From contig SRSI01000078.1 in the NCBI GenBank assembly GCA_005656395.1, positions 310,001 to 374,000 of the forward strand: a DNA stretch of 64,000 nt, read 5' to 3'. Source of the stretch: Strongyloides papillosus (lineage: Eukaryota > Nematoda > Chromadorea > Rhabditida > Strongyloididae). A program made the translations under genes and the position numbers. The notes under the pieces were generated by a model that saw nothing but the letters and a program-made list of their open reading frames with translations, searched no databases and was not told the origin of the DNA. Shown here piece by piece: positions 50,988 to 62,591 of the stretch (position 1 is its first letter; each line of letters opens with the position of its first letter).

Positions 50988-51976
50988 ATGTTAAATTAAA
51001 AGATTTTTAAAACTTTTTTCAGTAAGTTGATAGAAATATTTATCCTCTATCAATAGAATATGGCATCACTACTTAATATTAATAAGTAACAAAACAAACA
51101 AAAATAAATGATAGATATTTTCAAAGTTTTTTTAACCGTCCTGTTAAAAATATTAAAAACAAACATAGTAAAAAAATATTCATATTATTTTAAAAATAAA
51201 CTTTACAATAAGTGAGTTTTTCTCACAATGTTCACTAAAAAACCACATCATTTGCAGTACACTCTTGATTCTCTTCAATCAACTAACAATTAAGAGTCTC
51301 CCAGTGATTTTTTAAAATTTCATACACACATAAAATCACTATCTAAAACTGCTAATAATCATAATCCATACTCTACTAGATAACCATAGAACATTTAATG
51401 CCTAAAATTGTTGTAGTAATTAGTGGTTGCGAAATTTCTTTTATGTTAACATATTACAATCTTAGTTTTGTATCAATACAAAAAGTTCTAAATGTTATTA
51501 TTTTTATAAGATCACTAACTTAAACTAAAAATGTTGAATTTCACAATAATAGCAGTTGATCGTGTTTGTATAAAATTAAACTTTTTAAGTATGTCTAATT
51601 TGGTGAGAGACTTCAACAGGTGAATATGTAATTAATTATTATTAATATTATTGTACTTGATATTCATTAGATCTATAAGACTTTTAAAATAATTTTTACT
51701 GTTTTAAAGTAAATGTAATGATGTAGAAATACATAAGAGTATGTGTTTTTGAAAACTGATGCCGTTATTTTTTCCTTTATTATGTTATATTTGTTATTCC
51801 CTTTTAGTGTCAACTTTCAAATTTTTGTAAAAACATTAATAAGTCTGTGAAATAGTATAAAATGGGCAAATAAACAAATAAAAATTTATAATAACTTCAA
51901 AATAGGGTCAATTACAGAAAAAACTTGGAAGTCTAAAAAACATTTAAGATAGACAAAATTACAGGCTAAATTCAAG

Positions 51977-52132
51977 CTCATTTTGCATATACAAAACGAG
52001 GTAAAAATTTATATGTAAAACAAAGTTAAATGTATACACAAAATGATATAAAAATATATATGCAAAATATGTACAACAATAGCATAAAAAATGACTTAGA
52101 ATGTAGATGTGAAATTGGGTAGAATGTAGCCT
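51977..52132 (+). repeat. Degenerate 23-base minisatellite, block 2
   Basis: Starts CTCATTTTGCATATAC and continues with about six units of 22-24 bases (AAAACGAGGTA..., AAAACAAAGTTA..., AAAATGATATA...), ending GTAGAATGTAGCCT. This is the same organisation as block 1, about 2 kb away, with MITE copy B between them. Confidence 0.7.
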
Positions 52133-52715
52133 GTCGCCTACCCTATTTTGGATGGTCGGTTATTTTAACATCACCTGCATTTTGTAGCATTCTGAGTACT
52201 TTCAGTCGAAAAGACATGTTTAGGTTTTTTGTGTATAAATAAAAACATATTATATTTTGAAAAATTATGTATAAAAAGGTGTATAATAACAATGAAAATA
52301 TTTATTTTAAAGTTAACTTTACATTATTTCTATTTGATTGCTTACTCTATGAATTAATAATTCATTAACCATTGAAGCAAATATTTCTTATAATATATAA
52401 CTTTTTAGATTGAAAATTTATAAATAACATTCATATGTTTCAAATTATCGAAATATGTTTATTTTATATAAATAAGAGGCTAATGTATATTAAGGTAAAA
52501 TACCTTGTGTATAATGTAATTGACTTTTGGTAAATTTTATTTTTAAATGGTCAAAAGAAAATCGTTATATGAAAAGTAGTTGAAGTATCAATATATATAT
52601 ATGAAATTATAAATTTTTTCCTTTTCTCTATAAAATAAAGATTTATTAATTTTTAAATAATTTTATTTTTGTAATAATGTTTTACCTTTCCATCTAATTT
52701 TTGCAGGAAAAAATT

Positions 52716-54816
52716 ATGGACGAGTTGGATGAATTCCTAGGGAAAAATATTTTATTAATTAGAGTTTTGGAGGCAGAGAATAATTGTGATATTAATTTTA
52801 ATAATGACGAAGAAATTGCTTCTTATGTATTGAAAGTTTGTTATCCCATAATCTTAAAAAATAAAAAAATGCTTTTTTAGATTGATAGGAAAATTAATGA
52901 CTTAAAAAAATTGTGTAATGAATTAATAACCATCAAAGAGGAAAGAGATAATGAAATAATAAAATATAACAAAAATGAAGAGCAAAGGGTTAGGTGTAAA
53001 AAATTAAAAGATATAAACGATGAATACATGAAAAAAAACGGTGCAGCCGAAGAATTAGAAAGAGAAAATAATTGTATATGTGAAGAAATTGAAAATAAAA
53101 AAATTGAATTAAGACAAATTCAAGAAAAAAGTGAGAATGAAAAAAAAAAAGCAATGGAGATAAAAAAACAAGAACAAGAATTTTATGCTAAATGTAGGTA
53201 CAATAAATTTAATTCCACTAAAAAAATAATTTAGCATTAAAGAAATGTTATGAGATAAATCATTTAGAAGATAATGTTAAAATGATTAAGGAAAAAGAAA
53301 AAGAAATTAATAATACCATTCAGGAAGATGAAAAAAATATTAAGCTTCTTGAGGGACATTTGAAAAATATTCTACAACTATTACATAAATGTCAACGTTC
53401 CTATGAGAAATGGATTATTGGTGAGGAAGAAGATGATGAAAAACTTTTTAATCTCATTGATATTGAATTGAAAAATTTAAAAAAAATTCAATATGATATT
53501 GGATTGGGTGATAGTGATAAAATTTCTTATGAAGAATATTTAGAAGATAATGATTCTGAAGTGGAAATGAAGAATCTGAAAATGGAATTTAAGGGAATCA
53601 CTGAAACTATTAAAGAAAATATCAAACAGTTAAACGACCTTCAAACAGAAATATATTATCACCAATTAAAGGTTAGTGAATAAACCAATTACAATGATAA
53701 TTTAAAAAATTTAGAAACTAGAAAAACAGCTTTTATATGCTGAAACAAAAGCACGAGTTGATATACATAAATTTAAAGAGAAACGTTTGCAGCAAATAGC
53801 AATAATTGAAAAAATTCTTCCGTAAGTTTTCACTTTTGATAAATTAAATATTTTATCATAATTATACATTTAGTAAACCAACGTTATATCAATCCTACAA
53901 AAGCAATCACCCAAAAAAAGTTGTTCCAATGATATATACAGATGATGTAATAGGTGGGGATTATTATGATGACCCCATAAATGGTATTAAAGGAAAAGAA
54001 TTAAAAAAAATTAAAAAAGAGGTAGAGATTAATAAAATTCTAATAGATAATATGGAAGAGGAATTAAAAAGCAACCTGGAATTGCGTATGGCGACATTGC
54101 TAGCAGAGGACGATGATGATCTTGATATATTGGTTGAGGAACTCTCAAAATCCATAACAACACCAAACACAAAAATGCCAAATGACGTTTTGACACAAAG
54201 AGCCAAACTTCTTAAAGAAATCCTTACTGATGGTATCTCATTATTACAAGATGAAAAATTATTATTACAAAAAAAATTATCACTAATAGTTAACGAAGTT
54301 AATGATCACCACTCATTAATAAAACAATTAGAATCTAATATATCAATGAAAGAAAAAAACCAAAATAAATGTATAAAAAACAAGATAATTAATGATATGA
54401 AGTATAAAAACATCGTTGAAAGGGTGATTAATAATAACTACGAGGAGTATAAAGAGGTGATTGAGAAAGTTCGTAAACAGGAAGATGAAATTAATGAATT
54501 AAAAAAATCTTATGAATGGGTGACAAAACAACGTAATCAAAAAAAAGTTGAGTTAAATCAAAAGAGAGTAGATAATAGTAATATATCAAATAAATTGAAG
54601 GTAGCAACTAAAAAGTATGAAGATAATGTAAAACAGCTTCATCAAGAGGAGATTATTGACGAGGCAATTGTACAATTAGAAAATGATATATTATCATTAA
54701 AAAAAGAAATTAGTGAGAAGGGTGAGATGTTAAAAAAATTGGAGGATGCCAATGAGGTGTTGAGGAAAGAGGTGAAGGAAATAGAATTGGATAGGGAATT
54801 TAATATTACTGCTTGA
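52716..54816 (+). CDS. Large coiled-coil protein, 639 aa
   Basis: Exons are 52716-52835, 52881-53193, 53235-53671, 53715-53821 and 53874-54816, with introns of 41-52 bases. At the end of exon 2 two donors lie four bases apart (GTAGGT at 53194, GTACAA at 53198); only the first keeps the frame, the second meets TGA six codons later. The product is almost entirely Glu/Lys/Asn-rich helix. Coiled coil runs from about 40 to 330 and from about 345 to 635, interrupted near 300-330 by a Pro/Tyr-containing linker (KPTLYQSYKSNHPKK) and at about 385-415 by an acidic patch (AEDDDDLDIL). No motor, membrane or nucleotide-binding motif is visible. Such proteins serve in cytoskeletal, centrosomal or kinetochore structures, but this one cannot be assigned. 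The GCAG at 52703-52706, 9 bases before ATG, is a probable trans-splice acceptor. Confidence 0.88.
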
Positions 54817-57728
54817 AGAGTTAAATATATATATATAGTTAAAAATTTTCATCTTTAGTAGAAATTTTTTAATAAATGTTATTGTTTATCCTTATATCTC
54901 ACCTATAATCAATCTTAAATTTTATTTCATTATTCTACAATTAAATAAAGAATTTATCATTATTATAATGTAATATTACCTTTGTTTACCGTAAAATGTT
55001 AACATATTTTCAGTAACTTTATTTATTAGCCCTTGATTTCATTAAACCCACAAATAATTATCATATTTCTTCAAATAACACTTTTCTTATTTTTCACCAT
55101 ATATTTTTGCTTACACTCTCAAAGTGATAAATTTCTATAAAAATTATATTAAAAAAACGTAAAAGAATTTTAAATTGTCTTATTGAAGAAAAATTTTATA
55201 ATTTATAGAGATTCTTTAACATGTTTTTATGTGATTTACTATTGTTCTTTTTAAAAATTAAAAACAAAAGAAAAATTTTTATTTTATTTATTTTTCAACT
55301 TTACATTTAAGAGTTTATTATTATTTCACTCTCCTTTACTATATATAAATATTTTTTATTCTAATTTTTCATATAAGTTATATATATTTATGTAATAGAA
55401 CTTTCAAAAAAAATTTTTTTCATATTCTGACTTTATATATATTAGGTAATTTACTAACACTTTATATATTTACATGGTAAAGTTAACATTTAATTAATTT
55501 TTTATAATAAAATATTTTATTTATACATAAGGTTGATAATTTTAATATTCTCCTTAATAAGTTTCTCCCCCTCTTATAAGCTGTTCCATTAAATTTAAAG
55601 TACTAATTTAACACTTATGTTATATATATACATATCTATGAGGTATACCATAAAATATTAAAGAAAACTTTTTATCAACAAAGTACCCACTCATACATTG
55701 ACCCTTTTAATTTATTTTACACAAATTTAATTACTGAAACGGAAATAAGTGACTTGATTGAAAAAATTCATTTTATTTAAATGATTTCCCCTCATACTAC
55801 AATTTAAATTATGCTATTTTTTATTTTTGAAATAAAAAATTATATAATCAGTGGGATGTGGTAAACTTTAAAATAAGAATGATTATTTTAAAGGAATACA
55901 TTAAAAGGAGTACCATATACTATAGAAACATAAAAGTTCCTCTTTTTATAATTGGTTTATTTATTTTTAAATCACATATATATTTATATGCATAATAAAT
56001 GTTCTTTAAAATGACAATTTTTGTTAGACTTCTCATAACAGAATAAATGATAACAAAACATTTTTACAATTCATTATTTAGATTATTAAACATATATTTA
56101 TTTTATATTAACTAAAAAGAGAGATTTTAATTGGCATCAAAAAATAAAATTTTAATTTATAGATATATTAATGAGAATGTAAGTAGTTCAATTAAGTAAA
56201 AATATATTTATTAAAAAGTATATTTATAAAATTCTTATCCTACAATTTGTCCTTATTATTATCTAATGAGTCTTTTTAGAATTTGTACTCCAAAAACATT
56301 TAAGGATAAATTTTACAAAGTTTTCTAAACTATTATCTCTTGAACACCAAACTAATACAATAATTTTAAGTATCTTATTTAATGAATAACTTGTAGATTG
56401 GATACATATATGTATGAATAGGATATTCTTATATTTAAATTAACATTGAAATAAGTTGTAATAATATAGTTTTTAAATGCGCTTCTTAATTTTTATAAAT
56501 TTTGTTTACTTCCAAATAAGAAGTACCATATGTTCGAGAATATTTCATAACTGAAAATTAACTATTTGATTAAGTATAAAAAAGTGTGCCTTTATAGCTT
56601 TTTTTTTATCAGGAAAAACTTTGAATAACATCAGGTATTCAATTTTATTTTATCCTTTCCCTCATAACTAAACTACAAAACAAAGAAATTAATCTTTTTT
56701 ATTATATTTTTTTCAATGTCCTGTCCTGTTATATTTCTAATCTCCACAGAGAAATATTCACAAAAAAACTTATTTTTTTATTAAAGCATCTTGTTAAAAA
56801 ATAATCTTTATTGTATAGTTAATATTAATAATACTATTTATAAATTATCATTTGGGAATTGTAATTTTTATGACAATTTAAATCTAGTTTTCTTTCCTAA
56901 ATATCATGTTTTTAGCTTTTAAAATTTATAAAGCCTTTTATATATACTTTTTTTAAGTTGAAAAAAATGTTTAGAAGATATATTGTCTATATTTGATGAT
57001 ATTTATGTAGTATATGATTTTTTTATCATAAACATATCTTTTTTACTTTTGCTTTTAATGTGTATAAAAAATTACAGTGAATATTTGTAATATGAAGGAT
57101 TCTGATATGATATATAAATAATCAAAGGAATTGAAAATATTATAACCATAATTCTTACATCCTTTCCTTACCCCCTAACAGGCGTTTTTCTTATCATAAA
57201 TTATTTAAACAGATATTAAAAATTATAATTTATAGACATAAAAAATACCCCGTAAAAGATGTTTTGAGCGATTTCTGATAAAATACGCATATCCATATTA
57301 TATCTCAAGCAAAACAAAAAGATGATGGATTGAAGATATGTATAAAGATTATAAAACATTATAAATGAGAAATACATACTTGTAAATCTCCTTTTATATT
57401 CTTAATAGTATCAAATATCCTAATAACGTTTTATTTTTTATCATACTTAAAAAAAATTTAAAAATATTTATAGCAGAAAAAAGGCATTAACTTGTTAAAA
57501 AGATACACATGAGGTACATACAAACTTTATAACATTTTTCTCTCATTATCATTTTTCTATTTTTATATATTTCTTTTGTTTTTGACAGTTAAAATTTTTT
57601 TTATATTTTTCCTTTTTTCTACTTATTAAAAACCCCTTTCATTTTTTTAGAAATTTATTATTTTTTTTACCATAAAATTTATTAAAAGTAAAATAAATAA
57701 TTATCTATTATTTCATATACAAAAAAAA
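54817..57728. other. AT-rich intergenic region
   Basis: No supported gene, RNA or repeat with identifiable ends. TTTTTTTAG at 57642-57650 lies 79 bases before the EGF-protein ATG and may be a trans-splice site or the acceptor of an unseen upstream exon. Confidence 0.5.
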
Positions 57729-58838
57729 ATGATTCCAGAAGTCATTGATGAAATGTGGAATGTTGGTGTTCATTCAAAAATAGTTCGCTGTAAGTTTTTC
57801 ATAAGTATGCTATTAAAGTTGACTTTTTTTCAAGTAGGTACACCCTGTGATACCTATCCATGTTGGAATAATGGATTTTGTATAGCAAACAATAGTACAC
57901 AAATTGGTTATGAATGTTTATGTAATGAATTTTATAATGGAACACATTGTGAAAATAGAGTATGTTTTTTAGTTACATCATATATTAATTATTTATTTTT
58001 CCTTTTCAAGGTTATTGAAACATTTGATAAAAATTGCGATGATTCTAGAAATAGTGTTAAATGTGTATGGAGGGGTATTCTAGAGAAATTAAATACCTCA
58101 ACGAGTAGGTTTTTTTGACATAAAACATTACTTATTAAATCTTTTTTTTCAAAAATAAAGGTTCTATCCGTCATTGCCAGACAAATATTTGTTATAATGA
58201 TGGAATATGTATAACATCAGATGGTATACATTCTCAATGTTTATGTCCTGTTGATTTTGGTGGAAATTTATGTTCAGGTAAATAAATTATTAATTTATTA
58301 ATACTCAATATACTTTTTTTAAGAAAAAAATACATCTGGCTTAGATATTGATTCATTAAAAATTTTTTGCTACCTTATTGGACTTTTCATAATCTTTAAA
58401 ATTATCCTTTTCTTTTGTTATTCAAGTAATTTTGGGTGTTGTAGTACAATCTCGAGAAAAGATTATAAATATAGTCGATGGTATTTACCTGATGATTTTT
58501 CACTATCACATGATAGAAATGTTAATAACGATAATTACGAGGCTGTTGATCCAAGGTGTAGCATGATGACATTTGACCAAGAACTTGCTTACATAAGATT
58601 GAGAAATCTTGGTTTCATACCCGAATTTGATAGAAGTGATGATATACCAAGATATTATAACAATAACATAGAAAAAGATAACGATGATATGATGAAAATC
58701 TGTAATAATCATCAATCGAAAGAATACTATGAAATGGCAATGAAAATCTCCACAACAACTGATACATTTTTAGACTTAGAAACTATTAATGAAGAGGAAA
58801 CAGATATTGATTTTATTTTAGAAAAACACGCAACTTAG
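57729..58838 (+). CDS. Two-EGF single-pass membrane protein, 302 aa
   Basis: Exons are 57729-57789, 57838-57959, 58011-58104, 58161-58277 and 58324-58838; phases 1, 0, 1, 1 give one frame. The protein has two EGF domains. EGF1 is C24, C29, C35, C47, C49, C58 (PCWNNGFC, YECLC, GTHC). EGF2 is C98, C103, C109, C119, C121, C130 (ICYNDGIC, QCLCP, GNLC). A membrane segment follows at about 145-164 (LIGLFIIFKIILFF), then a 138-residue acidic cytoplasmic tail with FDQELAYIRLR. EGF modules imply extracellular protein binding. No signal peptide is encoded in the first exon, although the topology requires one: either a 5' exon is missing or the ATG is not the true start. Exon 1 also adds an unpaired C21. 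The 3' end faces the lipase gene, with 127 bases between stop codons. Confidence 0.85.
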
Positions 58839-58965
58839 AAAACTAGTTTATAAAAATTTATCCTATTAATAGTATCATAGAAATTAGGATTCATTTTCTT
58901 AAAGTCTAGTCACAAATATTTAATTTAAAAAATATTGTTTATTGTTTTTTAGAAAATAAAATGAA

Positions 58966-59893
58966 CTAAGTGTAAAGATTTGTACAATTTGAGCTCGTAA
59001 AACTACTAAGATTTTTAAAATAATGATCATGATCTGATACATCAAAGTTGAGATATTTGTTACTACAATCTTTTGAATCATCAATTTGTGAACAAACGAG
59101 ATATGGACTTCCTGGAGACATATCATTATCATAAAATATCTCTTCTTTGGTATGTTGGTAATTCAACATATTTCTAAGAGGGATGTGTGCGACAGGATCA
59201 CGATGATGGATAACTCTATATGAATACCCAACAACATTATCAAAACCTTGAGAATATTCCAAATCTCCAACTCTTGGTTCTCCAAAAGTTATCGCTTTTA
59301 TCTTCTCTTTTGAAACATATTTATGATATCCTATATTTGCGGCTGTTAATGATGCCATTGCTCCACCTAACGAGTGTCCAGTTATCCAGACATCATAGTC
59401 TTGATATTGATTCTTGGCAGTCAAAAATGCATCTCTTAAACCACCATTCCATACTAAACCCCAAGCATCATAAAAATACCTTGAAACCGCACCACCTGAT
59501 GGAAAACTTTCTTTACTATCAAATAGTGTCTCAATAACTTCCATTCCTATTTGGATACCACTAATTGATCCTCTATGTGCTATAATAATAGCTTTTGCCT
59601 CATTATCAATTGCTACATATGCTGAACATGTATCATCATTCAAGAAATCACATCCGACTGTAACTTGTCTTATGAACTTCAAAACAAATGATTTAAAATG
59701 GAATATAAAAACTTACAATAGTATTATTTCCAATATTATCAGTACAAAAGTAGGGGCTATCACTGTAAGCAGCTGCAGCAAATCCAATCATTTTATGCCT
59801 CGCAAAATCATCACTATATTCTCCAGTCTCAATAGGCGTACTGTTTACATAACTTACAATAACGAATAAAAAACAAACAACCTTATTTATCAT
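58966..59893 (-). CDS. Secreted class 3 (fungal-type) lipase, 295 aa
   Basis: Exons are 59893-59717 and 59676-58966, separated by a 40-base intron in phase 0. Residues 1-18 form a typical signal peptide (hydrophobic core VVCFLFVIVSYV). The alpha/beta-hydrolase core has the nucleophile motif GHSLGG (S161), the Asp of HHRDPV (D219) and the His of SDHDHYF (H275), i.e. an intact Ser-Asp-His triad. Other family marks are AHRGS near the oxyanion region, WGLVWNGGL and TFGEPRVGD. Cysteine spacing suggests disulphides, fitting secretion. Class 3 lipases hydrolyse acylglycerols or related lipids; several are expanded in nematodes for feeding or surface lipid use. The substrate is unknown. Plus-strand frames at 59220-59537 and 59672-59869 are shadows. 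Confidence 0.94.
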
Positions 59894-60400
59894 GGTTGTT
59901 ATATATAAAAATGATAAATTAAAACTTGATTACTCTTATTATAATTTTTCTTTTTATAAGGTAAGGCGGATTTTCTTATCAATAACATTTTTTTTACTAA
60001 ACATATCTTATCAAATGTATTGTGTTATTATAATAATTCTACACATGAATAAATATAACATTATCATTTCTCTAAAATGTTTAGAATGTGTGATGATAAA
60101 ATGTCAAGAAGTAGCAATATTGAAAAAACGTTTTTAAGTTATACCGGATTTTTGTGTGATAAGAGAAAAACGTTTCTCCTATGATTACATATATTTTTTA
60201 TATAATTTAAATTATTTAGTTTGTAAAATAATTCCATAGTAAATTCTTTAAACAACAGTTTAAAATTTTATTTAATAAACAATTTGCTGATAAAATAATA
60301 AAAAAAGTTTTTGATAATTATAAAAGAAAAAAAACGATGTGTGGCGTGATAGAAGCAAAATGAGTTCAATACATTAATAATTAAAAGCTTTCTTAATCAT
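59894..60400. other. Intergenic spacer upstream of the lipase gene
   Basis: About 500 bases between the lipase start and the stop of the next minus-strand gene. It should hold the lipase promoter and the 3' UTR of its neighbour. The plus-strand frame at 59892-60137 has no support as a gene. Confidence 0.5.
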
Positions 60401-62591
60401 TTATGTTACATCGCTATCCTCCTTTGATGAAACTCTTTTATATTGCCAAAATATTTGACGATTCTTTGTTTGTATGTTATTATCCCTTTCATTAGATTCA
60501 TTCTCCTCTTGTTGTGATAATGGCAAAACATACTCCTCATAAGAGGTTGAATTTTCAAGTATAATGTTATCACCACAACCACCACTACTACATTGTTGCT
60601 GATAAATTATATTTAATGAATTTTCTTTAACATGAAATGATTTAACACCTTTTGTCATATACTTTGGATCATTTGATGAGAATAACCTAAAAAGTGTATC
60701 ACTTTTTGAATCTATCGAATAGTCCCTCTCAACATTCATTATATTGTGGTAATTTTTATCATCTCTTAATAATTTGTCACTTATCACACAATGTTGTGGA
60801 TTATCTAGACTACTGTCATAAGAACTTGTCTCAACACCTGTTGACATATCATCCAATAATTGTCTCTTTAACATGATATCTCTGAATTTTTGTCTTTTTA
60901 TATTAGCGCCTTCTGAAGATTTTGAGGTTGTTGATAGGTATTGTTCCTCCTTCCTAATTTTTTCCTTATCTTTTGTTGGAGATTCAGAATTTGATTCAAA
61001 GGATGTTGAGACACTATTGTTATCATCTGACCAATCAGTAGATAATTGATTTAAATATAATGGATCTACTTCGAAGTTTTTTCTATCTTTCCATACATCT
61101 AAGCATTGTTTTGAGATAACTGACTTAAAAAATAATTATTATCACTATTATCATTAAATGGTAACTTACGTCGGGTTGAAGAAGCTGTATAGTTTGCTGC
61201 CTTATTAAATTTTTTTTATCAGCTTCACTTAATGTGCGATATGGCGGATTTGTATAATTAGGTGGTTTTTTAGATTTTTCATATAAAAGTGCTGTCCTCT
61301 CATCAAAACTACTCGCTTTACCTTTTGGATAACTATCAATTTTAGGGGGAGGATTAACATTATTAAATATGTGATGACTCTGATAAGTATATTGTTGTTG
61401 TGAACTAGATAACCGATAGCGATTCCTCTGTTCATTAGGATAAGCATTATTTTTAGGTGCTTGTGGCTCCTCAGGTGAAGTATAAGGAGATCTTGGTGAC
61501 TGTGTTGGTGGAATTAAGTTAATAACAGGTGGAATTATATGATGACTACTAATTTGATAGTAATTTGGTACAAAATTATCTGTATTAACATATTTGGGCC
61601 TACTTTGTTGTACTGAATTTGGTTGGATAAAAACATCATTCCTATAAGAATGATCCTCAATATTCCAACTTTTTGAGAATGCATGTTGTCTTGAATATAT
61701 TTTATCTCTTTGAAATGGTAATGGGGAACTAAATTGTTTTAATGGTACATCTCTATTATCAATTGCCTGAGAACGTGATAGGCCATAAAATTTTCTATTT
61801 TGATTATTCAATTCATTACTGTTATAATATTCTAAATTTGCTATTGGTGAGAGATGCGTTATGGAAGGGAGACGTCTCCTTTGTCCAATTATGCCATTAA
61901 CTGGATGATACATACTCCCTGTGGAGGCTCTCCTTGTCTCATCATTAACCTCAACATTTAATAGCATTTCAGCACTTTTAGTTCTCCCATTTGAATTAAA
62001 ATTATTATCAGGAGTTAAAAAATTATTTGTTTTTTCTTTATTTTTTATTGGTAACTCATGAGATGGAAAATTATTATCATAGAGTTGTTGTTGACTACAA
62101 TTAGTACTACTACCACCACATCTACTTAATTTTTTTCTATCATTATTATGAGATATTTTAGGGAGATTACGAGGAATATTAGGCATTGTATATCGGATTT
62201 TATGATTTGACAAATCTTGGTAATATTTACTATCATCTGTAATAACCTCTGATACCACTAAATCTGGCACAACATATTGTGAATTTGAAATAGCTTTATA
62301 TTGTTGTCCGGCTATTTGTATGTATTGTGGATGAGTTAATGTTAAATTCCGGCACTGAGTATTTACAAGGCTTCGAATCTGTGATCTTTTTTGGTCTGGT
62401 TTTCCTGTACTAAAAAATGTACTTATATTATTTAAAAATATGATAAAAACATACGTTGTTATTGGTGCTCTTCTTTTTAGGCATAATTTATAAAAGTACA
62501 CCACGGTGATCACAACGGCCAGACCGCCAAGGACCCCAAAAACTAGTATCGCTATAGTCAACAGTGGTCTTGGTTGGTTCTGAAAAGACAT
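60401..62591 (-). CDS. Single-pass membrane protein with long disordered tail, 699 aa
   Basis: Exons are 62591-62455, 62409-61170 and 61123-60401. Intron 1 (62454-62410, GTATGT...TTTTTTAG) is 45 bases, a multiple of three, with no stop, so the raw frame reads straight through; splicing joins ACA AC|T ACA and removes 15 hydrophobic residues. Intron 2 is 46 bases in phase 0. The protein has a membrane segment at about 10-34 (LLTIAILVFGVLGGLAVVITVVYFY) followed by KLCLKRR, a stop-transfer-like basic cluster, then about 660 polar residues rich in Asn, Ser, Gln and Pro with SPRSPYTSPEEP and several tyrosines. No folded domain is recognised. With only nine residues before the membrane segment it is a signal-anchor protein, or the C-terminal part of a receptor whose outer exons lie beyond the window; the TTTTCAG ending at 62580 could serve as their acceptor. 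Confidence 0.8.

Larger units (their letters stand above)
44344..52715. other. Transposon-rich intergenic desert
   Basis: No functional gene is supported in 8.4 kb. It contains the TA element at 44681-45461, MITE copy C, a truncated mariner, MITE copy B and the two minisatellite blocks, each listed separately. Between them (45464-47860, 48824-49336, 50988-51976, 52133-52715) the sequence is AT-rich. A 65-codon frame at 46179-46376 has no recognisable feature. The last 10 bases before 52716 carry TTTTTGCAG (AG 52705-52706), the likely trans-splice acceptor of the coiled-coil gene. Confidence 0.6.

Noticed and set aside
59220..59537. 105-residue plus-strand His/Leu-rich frame
   Set aside because: Antisense shadow of the lipase exon.
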